The notes under the pieces are model-generated. The model was not told where the DNA came from. It searched no databases and saw nothing but the letters and a program-made list of their open reading frames with translations. From NCBI RefSeq assembly GCF_947502395.1, contig NZ_CANMZM010000002.1, positions 1 through 64,000 of the forward strand: DNA of 64,000 nt. Direction: 5' to 3'. The translations under genes and the position numbers were made by a program. The stretch comes from an uncultured Erythrobacter sp. (lineage in GTDB: Bacteria; Pseudomonadota; Alphaproteobacteria; Sphingomonadales; Sphingomonadaceae). Shown here one piece after another: positions 53,118 through 61,250 of this stretch. Each line of letters opens with the position of its first letter. Positions within the stretch are counted from its first letter, which is position 1.

Positions 53118-53801
53118 TTATCGCGCCTCCAGCCATTCAATCACCGCCTGCACCGGTTCCACATCGGCATATTTCAGCTGTAGGTCGGTGAGGTTGGCGA
53201 AATGATAGCTCTCATGCTTGTCGGCGCAGGTCTCAATCGGAACGATGGTGCGATAGCCATGGCTCAGTGAATCCACCGCCGTTGCCCGCACGCACCCGCT
53301 GGTCGAGCCGCCGGTCACAACCACGGTATCGACCTTGTGAAAGGTGAGATAGCTCGCGAGCGGGGTTTCAAAGAAAACGCTCGGCATCCGCTTGGTGAAT
53401 TGCAGGTCGTCAGGCTCAATCTCGCAGCGTGGGTCGAATTTGTGACGTTCAGATGCGTATTTGATGTTCTGCAAGCTGTCCTCAGTGTCGGTGCGCGTGC
53501 CCCAAACACCTGCATCGCCCGCGTCCTCTTTGTAGGCGACCCTGCTCCAGATCACCGGCACGCCCTTGGCGCGCGCGAGCCGGCTGATCGTGTTGATATA
53601 GTCGATCTGTTTAGGGTCGGTTTCGTAGGCGGTCTTAAACAGATCCGTGCGCGTATAGGCTTGTTGCACATCGACATTCACAATCGCGAGTTTTTCGCCG
53701 AAGCCGAATTTCCTGCGCGCCGGATTAGCCATGACCGCTTCGAAGAGCTCGCGCGCGGTCTTTCCCTCTTCAACCATTTTCGTGCCGACCAGATCGTTCA
53801 T
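53118..53801 (-). CDS. Isochorismatase-like cysteine amidohydrolase
   Basis: About 227 residues from the ATG at 53801 with a GAGGGCAG box; the open frame runs further upstream but through operator 7. The catalytic Asp (IVNVDVQQAYT), Lys (FTKRMPSVF) and Cys (STSGCVRATA) are all present with family spacing. N-carbamoylsarcosine amidohydrolase and maleamate amidohydrolase belong here, so release of ammonia from a half-amide or carbamoyl intermediate is likely. It heads the minus-strand operon read from operator 7. Confidence 0.88.
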   Translation of the reverse strand: MNDLVGTKMVEEGKTARELFEAVMANPARRKFGFGEKLAIVNVDVQQAYTRTDLFKTAYETDPKQIDYINTISRLARAKGVPVIWSRVAYKEDAGDAGVWGTRTDTEDSLQNIKYASERHKFDPRCEIEPDDLQFTKRMPSVFFETPLASYLTFHKVDTVVVTGGSTSGCVRATAVDSLSHGYRTIVPIETCADKHESYHFANLTDLQLKYADVEPVQAVIEWLEAR

Positions 53802-53867
53802 CCACTGCCCTCTCGATTCTGCTTTGACGCAAACAATAATCGCCCTTAGGAGGTTGTCGAGTAGAAT

Positions 53868-53879
53868 TTGTCCGGACAA
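53868..53879. promoter_or_regulatory. Operator TTGTCCGGACAA, site 7
   Basis: A perfect palindrome, extended on the left to ATTTGTCC, in the 91-base divergent region between the isochorismatase-like operon (minus) and the alpha/beta-hydrolase operon (plus). It ends 13 bases before the plus-strand ATG, next to its GGAGG box, so binding would block transcription start of both units. Confidence 0.8.
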
Positions 53880-53892
53880 CTTTGGAGGAACA

Positions 53893-55257
53893 ATGACTGT
53901 CGCGATCACCCGTCATATGCTGACCATTCCGAAAACAGGGCGGCGAGTGCATTATCGGTGCTGCGGCAATGGGCCGGCGCTGCTGATGGTCCATCAAAGC
54001 CCGCGCTCAAGCGCCGAATACGAAGCGTTGATGCGGCAATGGGGAGAACATTTCACCTGTATAGTGCCTGACACTCCTGGTTTTGGACAGAGCGATCCCT
54101 TGCCCCAGGTGAACGGCGATGATCCGGAAATCAATGACTTTGCGGACGCGCTTTGCGAATTTCTCGATGCGATGGGCATTGCACGTTGCCCCGCTTATGG
54201 GTTTCATTCGGGTGGAATCATCTTGGTCACTGCTGTTAAGCGCCATCCTGAACGTTTCGAATGCCTTGCGATTGGAGGCTATGGGATCTGGACCGACGAA
54301 GAAATGCAGATCTTTGGCGAAAGATACCTCCCGGAATTTCATCCAAGTGGTTTCGGTGAGCATCTGGCCTGGCTATGGAACCGCATACTCGAACAAAGCT
54401 GGGTCTTTCCTTGGTTCGACACCCGCGAGAAGGCTCGCCTCCCGGGTCCACACACGAAATTGGCCAAGATCAACCAGTCGGTTCTCGACATGCTCAATGC
54501 GGGCAACCATTACCGCGCAGGTTATGGCGCTGTGCTGCGAGCTCCGCGCGACATTCCCGATACGAATGCCAAAGTGCCGCCCTGCTTAATCACCGCCTAC
54601 GATGGCGACCCGCTTCAAGAGCATATTGATCGATTAGGAGACATGCCTGACGGATGGAGCGCTAAAAAGGTAAAGACAGAAGCCGACCATGAATCGGTGT
54701 CGTTGGCATTCCTGATTGAGCAATACGATGCATCGGCAACAACCGTACGACTTGTAGAAGACACTAACCAGGGCTGGCTTGCGCTCAAAGAAGGGCTGAT
54801 CCATTGGAAAGGTGAGCGTGGGGGAAAGCTGATACTCCACGCACCAGCCAGTGAAATGAGGGAGCCGGGCCCCGGAGAGCTCACCATCGACCTACCCGGC
54901 CATGGTCAATCCGATCAGTTTTCCGACTTGGAGTCGGTGATAGAGGCGATAGCAACTGCCCTAGATGCGACAGAAGTGATCTGGCCCAATCCGCCCGCTG
55001 GCGACCCAGCGCTGCTCTATCCCGACCTTGAACCTGATCGCTTTGGTCAATACCTTCAACGCGCCTGGGCGGTCGCCCGTGCCGAAGTCTTTTTCGAACC
55101 CTGGTATGAAGTGAATGATTTGCATACCATCCCAATCGATTCGGCAAAGCTAGCACCCCACTCGCTGCAATCCCGAACCAATGCGCGCCTGCGCGCCGGA
55201 AGCAATGCACGGCGCTGGCACGAATTCCTCTTATCCCGCAACGGAGCCCCAACTTGA
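53893..55257 (+). CDS. Alpha/beta hydrolase with a degenerate second hydrolase-like half
   Basis: 454 residues from the ATG at 53893, which has a GGAGG box. The N-terminal domain (about 1-290) is a normal alpha/beta hydrolase: oxyanion LMVHQSPRSS, DTPGFGQSD, nucleophile Ser in GFHSGG (about 112-117), and late acid/His candidates in AYDGDPL and EADHES. The C-terminal part contains LILHAPASE and IDLPGHGQSDQF, which read like the start of another hydrolase domain, but no nucleophile elbow follows. It may be an ester, lactone or C-C hydrolase. It overlaps the next gene (TTGA). Confidence 0.8.
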   Translation: MTVAITRHMLTIPKTGRRVHYRCCGNGPALLMVHQSPRSSAEYEALMRQWGEHFTCIVPDTPGFGQSDPLPQVNGDDPEINDFADALCEFLDAMGIARCPAYGFHSGGIILVTAVKRHPERFECLAIGGYGIWTDEEMQIFGERYLPEFHPSGFGEHLAWLWNRILEQSWVFPWFDTREKARLPGPHTKLAKINQSVLDMLNAGNHYRAGYGAVLRAPRDIPDTNAKVPPCLITAYDGDPLQEHIDRLGDMPDGWSAKKVKTEADHESVSLAFLIEQYDASATTVRLVEDTNQGWLALKEGLIHWKGERGGKLILHAPASEMREPGPGELTIDLPGHGQSDQFSDLESVIEAIATALDATEVIWPNPPAGDPALLYPDLEPDRFGQYLQRAWAVARAEVFFEPWYEVNDLHTIPIDSAKLAPHSLQSRTNARLRAGSNARRWHEFLLSRNGAPT

Positions 55258-55763
55258 CAACCTTCACCGAATTCACCGAACGAATGCCGTTGCTCGCCCG
55301 CCATGAAGGCGTGTGGGATGGCACCTACACCTACTTCAATGCACAGAATGAAAAGGTGGACGAACATGCCAGCCGTTTACTCTGTCGTATGACGGGCGAT
55401 GATGACACCCCCTATCATCAAACCAACTATTACACCTGGCCGGATGGAAAGACGGAAATACGCGATTTTCCCGCTACTTATCGCGATGACCGGATCTGGT
55501 GGGACAATGAGTTAATCCAAGGTTGGGCCGCCGAGGTGCCCCTCGACGAATACAACCGCACAGTGATGTTGTATTGGCAGCGCACCGGCGATCCTTCGCT
55601 TTATCTTTATGAGCAAATCCAGATCTCTGACGATGGTCAGAACCGCTGCCGCACATGGCATTGGATCCGCAATGGTATGCTCGAAACCCGCACCGCCATT
55701 CAGGAGACTTTCGTCACCAAAGATTGGCACAGCATTGATGAAGAGATGAAGGCTAACGCCTGA
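55254..55763 (+). CDS. DUF3598/calycin-like protein (copy 2)
   Basis: 169 residues starting at a TTG that overlaps the hydrolase stop. It pairs with the protein at 49421-49879: ARHEGVWDGTYTYFN, NYYTWPDGKTEIRDF, DRIWWDNELIQGWA, CRTWHWIRNGMLETR. A small barrel with many Trp could bind a hydrophobic ligand or catalyse an isomerisation. The two copies sit in the two divergent operons flanking operator 7. The family name is tentative. Confidence 0.6.
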   Translation: MTTFTEFTERMPLLARHEGVWDGTYTYFNAQNEKVDEHASRLLCRMTGDDDTPYHQTNYYTWPDGKTEIRDFPATYRDDRIWWDNELIQGWAAEVPLDEYNRTVMLYWQRTGDPSLYLYEQIQISDDGQNRCRTWHWIRNGMLETRTAIQETFVTKDWHSIDEEMKANA

Positions 55764-55774
55764 TCAAAAGCCCC

Positions 55775-57148
55775 ATGGCACAGACACTGTTCGATAAGAT
55801 CTGGAACCAGCATACGGTCGCAGTTAGCGATGGTGGTTCGGCCTTGATCACGATTGACCGCGTGTTTTTGCACGAGCGCACCGGGGCAGCCGCGCTGAAG
55901 CGCATGGCGGAGATGGGCCGCGCAGTTCTCGACCCAGCGCGCGTTTTTGCGGTTATGGATCACATTGTCGACACGCGCATCGGGCGCGGTGACGACACGT
56001 TAATGCCAGGGGGCAGCGGCTTTATCACTGAAACCCGCGCTGCGTGCCGGGAGGCTGGCATCCGGCTGTTCGATGTGAACGACCGCGATCAGGGCATCGT
56101 CCATATCATCAGCGGTGAGCAAGGCATTGTCCTGCCAGGACTTACCCTAGTCGCGCCCGATAGCCACACCTGCACACAAGGCGCGTTTGGAGCGCTGGCT
56201 TGGGGCATCGGCTCTTCCGAAGCCGAGCATGCGATGGTCACGAGCACTTTGCGACTCGAGCGGCCGAAGACGATGCGCGTCCGATTTGAAGGCGAGCTAT
56301 CCTTTGGCGTCACTGCCAAGGATATGATCTTGACCCTGATTGCTCAGCATGGCGCAGGCGGAGGGGCTGGTCATGTGGTTGAGTTCGCCGGAGAAGCTGT
56401 CAAGGCGCTCGACATGGAAGCGCGTATGACGCTGTGCAATATGGCTACGGAATTCAGCGCAATGACCGGTATCATCGCGCCTGATGCGAAGACGTTTGAG
56501 TATGTAAGCGGGCGCCCGCTAGCGCCTGCCGACTTCGACGATCCTGCATGGGCGGAATTGGTCAGCGATGCAGGAGCCAGCTTCGATCGTGAGATCACAA
56601 TCGACGCCTCACAAATCGCCCCGATGGTGAGTTGGGGCACGAGCCCAGAGCAAGCGATTGCAATCGATGGCAAAGTGCCGGGTGGCCCTGCCCGGGCTCA
56701 CGAATACATGGACCTTCCGGCTGGTCAAACCCTCGAAGGCATCGCCCTTGACGCCGCCTTTATCGGCAGCTGCACCAACTCGCGTATCTCCGACCTTCGT
56801 CGCGCGGCCAGCATCTTGCACGGTCAGCATATCGCGCCCTCAATCAAGAAGGCGCTCGTCGTCCCGGGTTCACTCGCGGTGAAACGCCAAGCCGAAACGG
56901 AAGGGCTCGATAAGGTCTTCGAAGCCGCTGGGTTTGAATGGCGCATGAGCGGGTGCTCTTTGTGCTTTTACGCAGGCGGCGAAGGGTTCCCCGAGGGCAG
57001 CCGCACCATCAGCAGCACCAACCGCAATTTCGAAGGCCGCCAAGGCCCAGGCATCCGCACCCATATCGCCTCGCCCGAAACAGTCGCGGCAAGTGCGATT
57101 GCAGGGGCGATTGCTGACCCACGAGCCTATGCGAAGGAGAAAGCGTAA
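55775..57148 (+). CDS. Aconitase-family large subunit (LeuC-like)
   Basis: 457 residues. It has the 4Fe-4S ligands of the family, Cys in FIGSCTNSRISDL (about 332) and the pair in MSGCSLCFYAGG (about 392-395), with PDSHTCTQGAFGALAWGIGSSEAEH in front. Isopropylmalate isomerase, homoaconitase and maleate/citraconate hydratase all share this architecture. No leuA or leuB is nearby and the gene sits in a catabolic operon, so hydration or isomerisation of a substituted maleate- or malate-like acid is more likely than leucine synthesis. Confidence 0.88.
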   Translation: MAQTLFDKIWNQHTVAVSDGGSALITIDRVFLHERTGAAALKRMAEMGRAVLDPARVFAVMDHIVDTRIGRGDDTLMPGGSGFITETRAACREAGIRLFDVNDRDQGIVHIISGEQGIVLPGLTLVAPDSHTCTQGAFGALAWGIGSSEAEHAMVTSTLRLERPKTMRVRFEGELSFGVTAKDMILTLIAQHGAGGGAGHVVEFAGEAVKALDMEARMTLCNMATEFSAMTGIIAPDAKTFEYVSGRPLAPADFDDPAWAELVSDAGASFDREITIDASQIAPMVSWGTSPEQAIAIDGKVPGGPARAHEYMDLPAGQTLEGIALDAAFIGSCTNSRISDLRRAASILHGQHIAPSIKKALVVPGSLAVKRQAETEGLDKVFEAAGFEWRMSGCSLCFYAGGEGFPEGSRTISSTNRNFEGRQGPGIRTHIASPETVAASAIAGAIADPRAYAKEKA

Positions 57149-57756
57149 TGACCGCCTTCCCGCAGCCATTCTCTTCAATCGCCGCACCGCTGATGCGCGA
57201 CAATGTTGACACCGACACCATCATCCCCAGCCGCGAAATGCGCTCAACAGGCCGCGATGGGCTTGCGGATGGACTGTTCGCGCCGTGGCGCTACGTGGAA
57301 GCGGATGCTCGCGAAGAGAACCCAGAGTTCGTCTTGAACCAGCCCCCATATCGCGATGCAAAGCTGCTTCTGACGGGCGCAAACTTCGGCTGCGGGTCAA
57401 GTCGCGAACACGCCGTCTGGGCGCTCGCCGAATGGGGCATCCGCACGATCATTGCTGAGAGCTTCGCGCCCATCTTCCGCAACAATTGCGTGCGCAACTT
57501 TATTCTTCCGATCACTTTACGTCGGCCCTTGGTAGAAGACCTAGCGGGCGCAGAAGTCGCCATCGATTTGTGCGATCAGACCATAAGCTGCGCTCGCACA
57601 TCTTACCCTTTCGAAATCGATGCCGAAGCAAAGCAGATGCTCTTGCATGGGCTTGATGCCATCAATCTAACCCTCAAACAGTCCGACGCCATTCACGATT
57701 GGCTTGCAGCGGACAGACCTTCGCGGCCGTGGGTCTATTTGGAGCATACGCAATGA
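57148..57756 (+). CDS. Aconitase-family small subunit (LeuD-like)
   Basis: 202 residues, typical LeuD length. The conserved NVDTDTIIPSREM (about 14-26) and GANFGCGSSREHAVWAL (about 72-88) segments form the swivelling substrate-binding domain that pairs with the large subunit. Where LeuD usually has NVDTDQIIPK, this protein has Ser for Lys, a possible substrate-specificity change. It overlaps the large-subunit gene by one base (TAATG) and the lyase gene by ATGA. Confidence 0.9.
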   Translation: MTAFPQPFSSIAAPLMRDNVDTDTIIPSREMRSTGRDGLADGLFAPWRYVEADAREENPEFVLNQPPYRDAKLLLTGANFGCGSSREHAVWALAEWGIRTIIAESFAPIFRNNCVRNFILPITLRRPLVEDLAGAEVAIDLCDQTISCARTSYPFEIDAEAKQMLLHGLDAINLTLKQSDAIHDWLAADRPSRPWVYLEHTQ

Positions 57757-58673
57757 CCGACATTCTCATATCCGAAGTGGGACCGCGCGATGGGTTGCAG
57801 TCTATCGACCGAGTGATGCCGCTTGAGGCCAAAAAGGCGTGGATTGCAGCCGAGGCCGCCGCTGGCGTGCGTGAGATCGAAGTCGGAAGCTTTGTGCCCC
57901 CCAAACTCCTGCCGCAGATGGCGGACACCGCTAAACTGGTGGCATTCGCCAAGGAGATCGACCGACTGGCAATTGTCACGCTCGTGCCCAACGCCAAGGG
58001 CGCTGAACTCGCTGTTGCGGCAGGTGTCGATGCAATGAGCATCCCCTTCTCGATGAGCGAGACCCATTCGATCAAGAATGTGCGCAAGGATCATCCCGCC
58101 ATGCTCGAAGAGATCGCCAAAGCAGCCACGATTGCGAAGGATGCCGGGGTCCACTTTGCCGTCGGATTATCGACCGCATTCGGCTGCACACTGGAAGGCG
58201 CGGTGAGCGAAGAGCAGGTAGTGCGCCTCGCTCAGAAAGCCGCCGAAGCGGGCGCGCAGGAGTTCAGCCTGTCCGACACCACCGGCTACGCAGACCCCGC
58301 ACAAGTCCGCCGCCTCACCCGCAAGGTCAAAGCAGCGGTAGGCGACGACATGCTCACCACTCTCCACCTCCACAACACACGCGGACTGGGGCTCGCCAAT
58401 GTTGTCGCGGGACTTGAGGAAGGGATCACCACTTTCGACGCCTCGCTCGGAGGCCTTGGCGGATGCCCCTTTGCTCCAGGCGCAAGCGGCAATCTGGTGA
58501 CCGAGGATCTGGTGCTGATGCTCAATTCGATGGGCTGCAAAACCGGGGTTGATCTTGAGAAACTCCTGCAAGTGCGCAGCATCGTCGAAGATGCTCTCCC
58601 CGGCGAACCGCTCTACGGCTTTACACCCGATGCAGGGCCGATGCTCGATTACAACCAGAGGATTGCAGGATGA
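57753..58673 (+). CDS. Hydroxymethylglutaryl-CoA lyase-like enzyme
   Basis: 306 residues from the ATG at 57753 that overlaps the LeuD-like stop. The HMGL-type TIM barrel shows SEVGPRDGLQ (about 6-15) and the signature loop GLGGCPFAPGASGNLVTEDL with its catalytic Cys (about 249). The enzyme should cleave a beta-hydroxyacyl-CoA with a methyl or larger branch into acetyl-CoA and a keto acid. With the CoA-transferase that follows, it forms a hydrate-activate-cleave module. Confidence 0.9.
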   Translation: MTDILISEVGPRDGLQSIDRVMPLEAKKAWIAAEAAAGVREIEVGSFVPPKLLPQMADTAKLVAFAKEIDRLAIVTLVPNAKGAELAVAAGVDAMSIPFSMSETHSIKNVRKDHPAMLEEIAKAATIAKDAGVHFAVGLSTAFGCTLEGAVSEEQVVRLAQKAAEAGAQEFSLSDTTGYADPAQVRRLTRKVKAAVGDDMLTTLHLHNTRGLGLANVVAGLEEGITTFDASLGGLGGCPFAPGASGNLVTEDLVLMLNSMGCKTGVDLEKLLQVRSIVEDALPGEPLYGFTPDAGPMLDYNQRIAG

Positions 58674-59851
58674 GCTCCCCTACCCCTCTTGCTGGTATCA
58701 AGGTCGTCGAGTTTACCCACATGGTGATGGGTCCAACGGTGGGTCATATCCTAGGAGGGCTTGGCGCGGAGATCGTGCGAGTGGAGCCGATTGGCGGCGA
58801 CCGCACGCGGCGCTTACTCGGGTCAGGCGCAGGCTATTTCCCGATGTACAACCGAGGCAAGCAGTCGATCTGTCTTGATCTCAAGAGTGAGGAAGGGATC
58901 GCGGTTGCCAAAGACCTGATTGCCAAGGCTGACGTGCTGGTCGAAAACTTCCGCCCCGGCGCGCTCGACCGGCTGGGGCTCGACTATGACAGCTGTTCAA
59001 AAGGCAATCCGGGCCTCGTTTATGCATCTGAAAAAGGTTTTCTCCCCGGCCCCTATGAAAAGCGCACAGCGTTAGACGAGGTCGCGCAGATGATGGGTGG
59101 ACTTGCATACATGACCGGGCAGCCCGGCAAGCCGACACGCGCTGGCGCAAGTGTGATTGATGTGACCGGCGGCATGTTTGGCGTCATCGGCATTCTCGCC
59201 GCGCTCGAAGAACGGCACCGCACCGGCAAGGGACAAAAGATCACCGCGAGCCTATTTGAAACCACGATATATCTCGTCGGACAACATATGGCGCAATATG
59301 CGGTGACCGGAACGCCCGCTGCCCCCATGCCAGCGCGGGTGTCGGCCTGGGCAGTCTATGACGTGTTCGAAACCCGCGATGAGCCAGTCTTTATCGGAGT
59401 GGTCACCGACGCGCTTTGGGAGAAGTTTTGTAAGCTGTTTGGGCTCGACGATCTGTGGGCCAATGAGAATTGGCGTGAAAACAACGCGCGGGTGCTTGCC
59501 CGCGATGAGATCATCCCGCAGATCCGCGCTCTGATCGGCACCATGACCGCCGCGGAAGTGATCGCCAAGCTTGATGGCTCGGGTCTACCCTTTGCACCCA
59601 TTGGCAAGCCCGAGGACATGTTCGACGACCCGCATCTCAATGAAGGCGGCTTGGAAGATGTCACACTGGATGATGGGACGCCGGTGCGTCTGCCCACCAT
59701 CCCGCTTGAGATGGATGGGAAGCGGATCGGAGCACCGCAGCAATTGCCGCAACCCGGAGCGGATGCACACGCGGTATTGCAGGCGCTTGGCTATAAAACC
59801 GCAAAAATTGACGCTCTGATCGAACAGGGTGCAGTGGGAGGAAAGCAATGA
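58670..59851 (+). CDS. Class III (CaiB/BaiF) CoA-transferase (third)
   Basis: 393 residues. VVEFTHMVMGPTVGHILGGLGAEIVRVEP and the catalytic-Asp segment SVIDVTGGMFGVIGILAALE (Asp about 163) are clear. Human SUGCT and related enzymes of this family activate glutarate or hydroxymethylglutarate, which would suit the lyase encoded just before it. ATGA overlaps at both ends. Confidence 0.9.
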   Translation: MSSPTPLAGIKVVEFTHMVMGPTVGHILGGLGAEIVRVEPIGGDRTRRLLGSGAGYFPMYNRGKQSICLDLKSEEGIAVAKDLIAKADVLVENFRPGALDRLGLDYDSCSKGNPGLVYASEKGFLPGPYEKRTALDEVAQMMGGLAYMTGQPGKPTRAGASVIDVTGGMFGVIGILAALEERHRTGKGQKITASLFETTIYLVGQHMAQYAVTGTPAAPMPARVSAWAVYDVFETRDEPVFIGVVTDALWEKFCKLFGLDDLWANENWRENNARVLARDEIIPQIRALIGTMTAAEVIAKLDGSGLPFAPIGKPEDMFDDPHLNEGGLEDVTLDDGTPVRLPTIPLEMDGKRIGAPQQLPQPGADAHAVLQALGYKTAKIDALIEQGAVGGKQ

Positions 59852-60462
59852 GAGCATTAATTCTGGCAGCCAGTCTGGCCGTCCTTGTGGGCTGCGATGC
59901 AGCGACCGTGCCCGGCACTGACGCGGCGCAAGAGGACTCCGAGCAAGCTACTATTCGCGCGATGGAAGGCGTCGACATAACCGAGCGCCTGCCCACTGAC
60001 GTGCGGCGCGCCTCAATCATTGTGCGCGATATGGAGAGGAGCCTTGAGTTCTACCGTGACGTGCTGGGGATGGAGGTCAATTACGACACTGAGGTTGAGC
60101 TTTCCGGCAGCAATCTTCCTGTCGGCTCGCCCGGCACCAAGGCGCGGCTTGTCCTTCTTAACGGCAACGATCCTTACCTTGGTTGGGTAGGCCTGCTCCA
60201 CCCCTATGACCCTCCGCTTGAAGGCGCAGATGAGCCCTATCCGACGCGGCTTGGTCCGGGCTCAGCGTTGCTGGTGGTCAACACCGATGATGCCGAGACA
60301 ACGTGCGAGGCTGCGACCAAGATCGAGGGTGTGACGATGACCGGACCGACGCGCTTGCAGGTTTATCCGGGCCGCGATGGTCGCCCTGACATCAATGTAC
60401 GCGGGTGCAATGTGTTCGACCCCAACGGTGTTGCAGTCGAGATCAACCAACTGCTGGACTAA
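59848..60462 (+). CDS. VOC-fold lipoprotein
   Basis: 204 residues with a lipoprotein signal (MRALILAASLAVLVGCD, Cys16). A single VOC module follows: RRASIIVRDMERSLEFYRDVLGMEV and, at the end, CNVFDPNGVAVEINQ with the closing Glu. It is the second exported VOC protein of the region and the last gene of the operon read from operator 7. Its TAA stop overlaps the TAG of the convergent hydrolase. Confidence 0.82.
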   Translation: MRALILAASLAVLVGCDAATVPGTDAAQEDSEQATIRAMEGVDITERLPTDVRRASIIVRDMERSLEFYRDVLGMEVNYDTEVELSGSNLPVGSPGTKARLVLLNGNDPYLGWVGLLHPYDPPLEGADEPYPTRLGPGSALLVVNTDDAETTCEAATKIEGVTMTGPTRLQVYPGRDGRPDINVRGCNVFDPNGVAVEINQLLD

Positions 60463-61250
60463 AGGCTTTCGAGGACCTGCTGCGCGGTGGTCTCAGCCGC
60501 CTCGTCGAGCACTGCTCTGGTGATGTCTAATCGCTCCACAAGCGTGGCATTCGGGATAAGCGAGGCGGCGCGGCGGGTAGCGTCGAGGAGCATGGAGTGG
60601 GTCGCGATGACGGTTGCGGGGTGCTGCACCGCCGCAAGCCGCTCCTCAACCGGGTAGGTGAAGCCTGCATGGAACCCAGTGTTCATCGCTTCTCCATGGC
60701 GCAAATGCTCAACGAACATTTCGAAGCTGCGTGCCATGCCTTGGCTCTCGACCCGGCGTGTGATGCCGCGTTCCCAAGCGGAGGCTAGGCTGGCGAGATC
60801 CGCGGTGAAACCCGGCGGGTTGGTGCTTTCGGAAAGCTGAGCCTTGCGGGTCTCAGCATCGAATGCAGGCACATCGATCAACAACAACTGACGCACAGAT
60901 TGCGGAGTGAGAAGCGCCAATTCGCAAGCGATCAGGCAGCCAGTGTGAAAGCCGAGTAGATCAACAGGTCGGTCAAGGGACAGGCATTCGATTACACTGT
61001 CCATCGCCTCGGCGTAGTCGTGAACGGTGGCATCCAAGCGATGCTGATCCGAGCCGCCATGCCCGGGATAATCAGGTGCGATCACACGCCTTTTTTCGGC
61101 CAGGAAAGGCATGATTTTGGCAAAAGCGAGGCCACTAAAGGGCGCGGGATGCAGGCAGATCAGATCGGGTTCGGGGCCGATCTCACCGCAAGCACGCCAA
61201 TGCACCTGACCAAAGGGCCCATCTGTATAGCCCTTTGTAATCAAGCTCAC
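60459..61250 (-). CDS. Alpha/beta hydrolase with Thr at the nucleophile position
   Basis: 263 residues. LICLHPAPFSGLAF is the oxyanion strand, APDYPGHGGSD the second motif, and the nucleophile elbow reads GFHTGC (about 101-106), with Thr where most hydrolases carry Ser. The protein at 53893 has GFHSGG at the same place. The His candidate near the C-terminus is not clear. It may be a threonine-type hydrolase or an altered enzyme. It overlaps the MFS gene upstream by ATGA. Confidence 0.78.
   Translation of the reverse strand: MSLITKGYTDGPFGQVHWRACGEIGPEPDLICLHPAPFSGLAFAKIMPFLAEKRRVIAPDYPGHGGSDQHRLDATVHDYAEAMDSVIECLSLDRPVDLLGFHTGCLIACELALLTPQSVRQLLLIDVPAFDAETRKAQLSESTNPPGFTADLASLASAWERGITRRVESQGMARSFEMFVEHLRHGEAMNTGFHAGFTYPVEERLAAVQHPATVIATHSMLLDATRRAASLIPNATLVERLDITRAVLDEAAETTAQQVLESL

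Noticed and set aside
55775-57756. Leucine biosynthesis isopropylmalate isomerase
   Set aside because: The pair is in a catabolic operon with HMG-CoA-lyase and CoA-transferase genes and no leuA or leuB; a catabolic hydratase is more likely.
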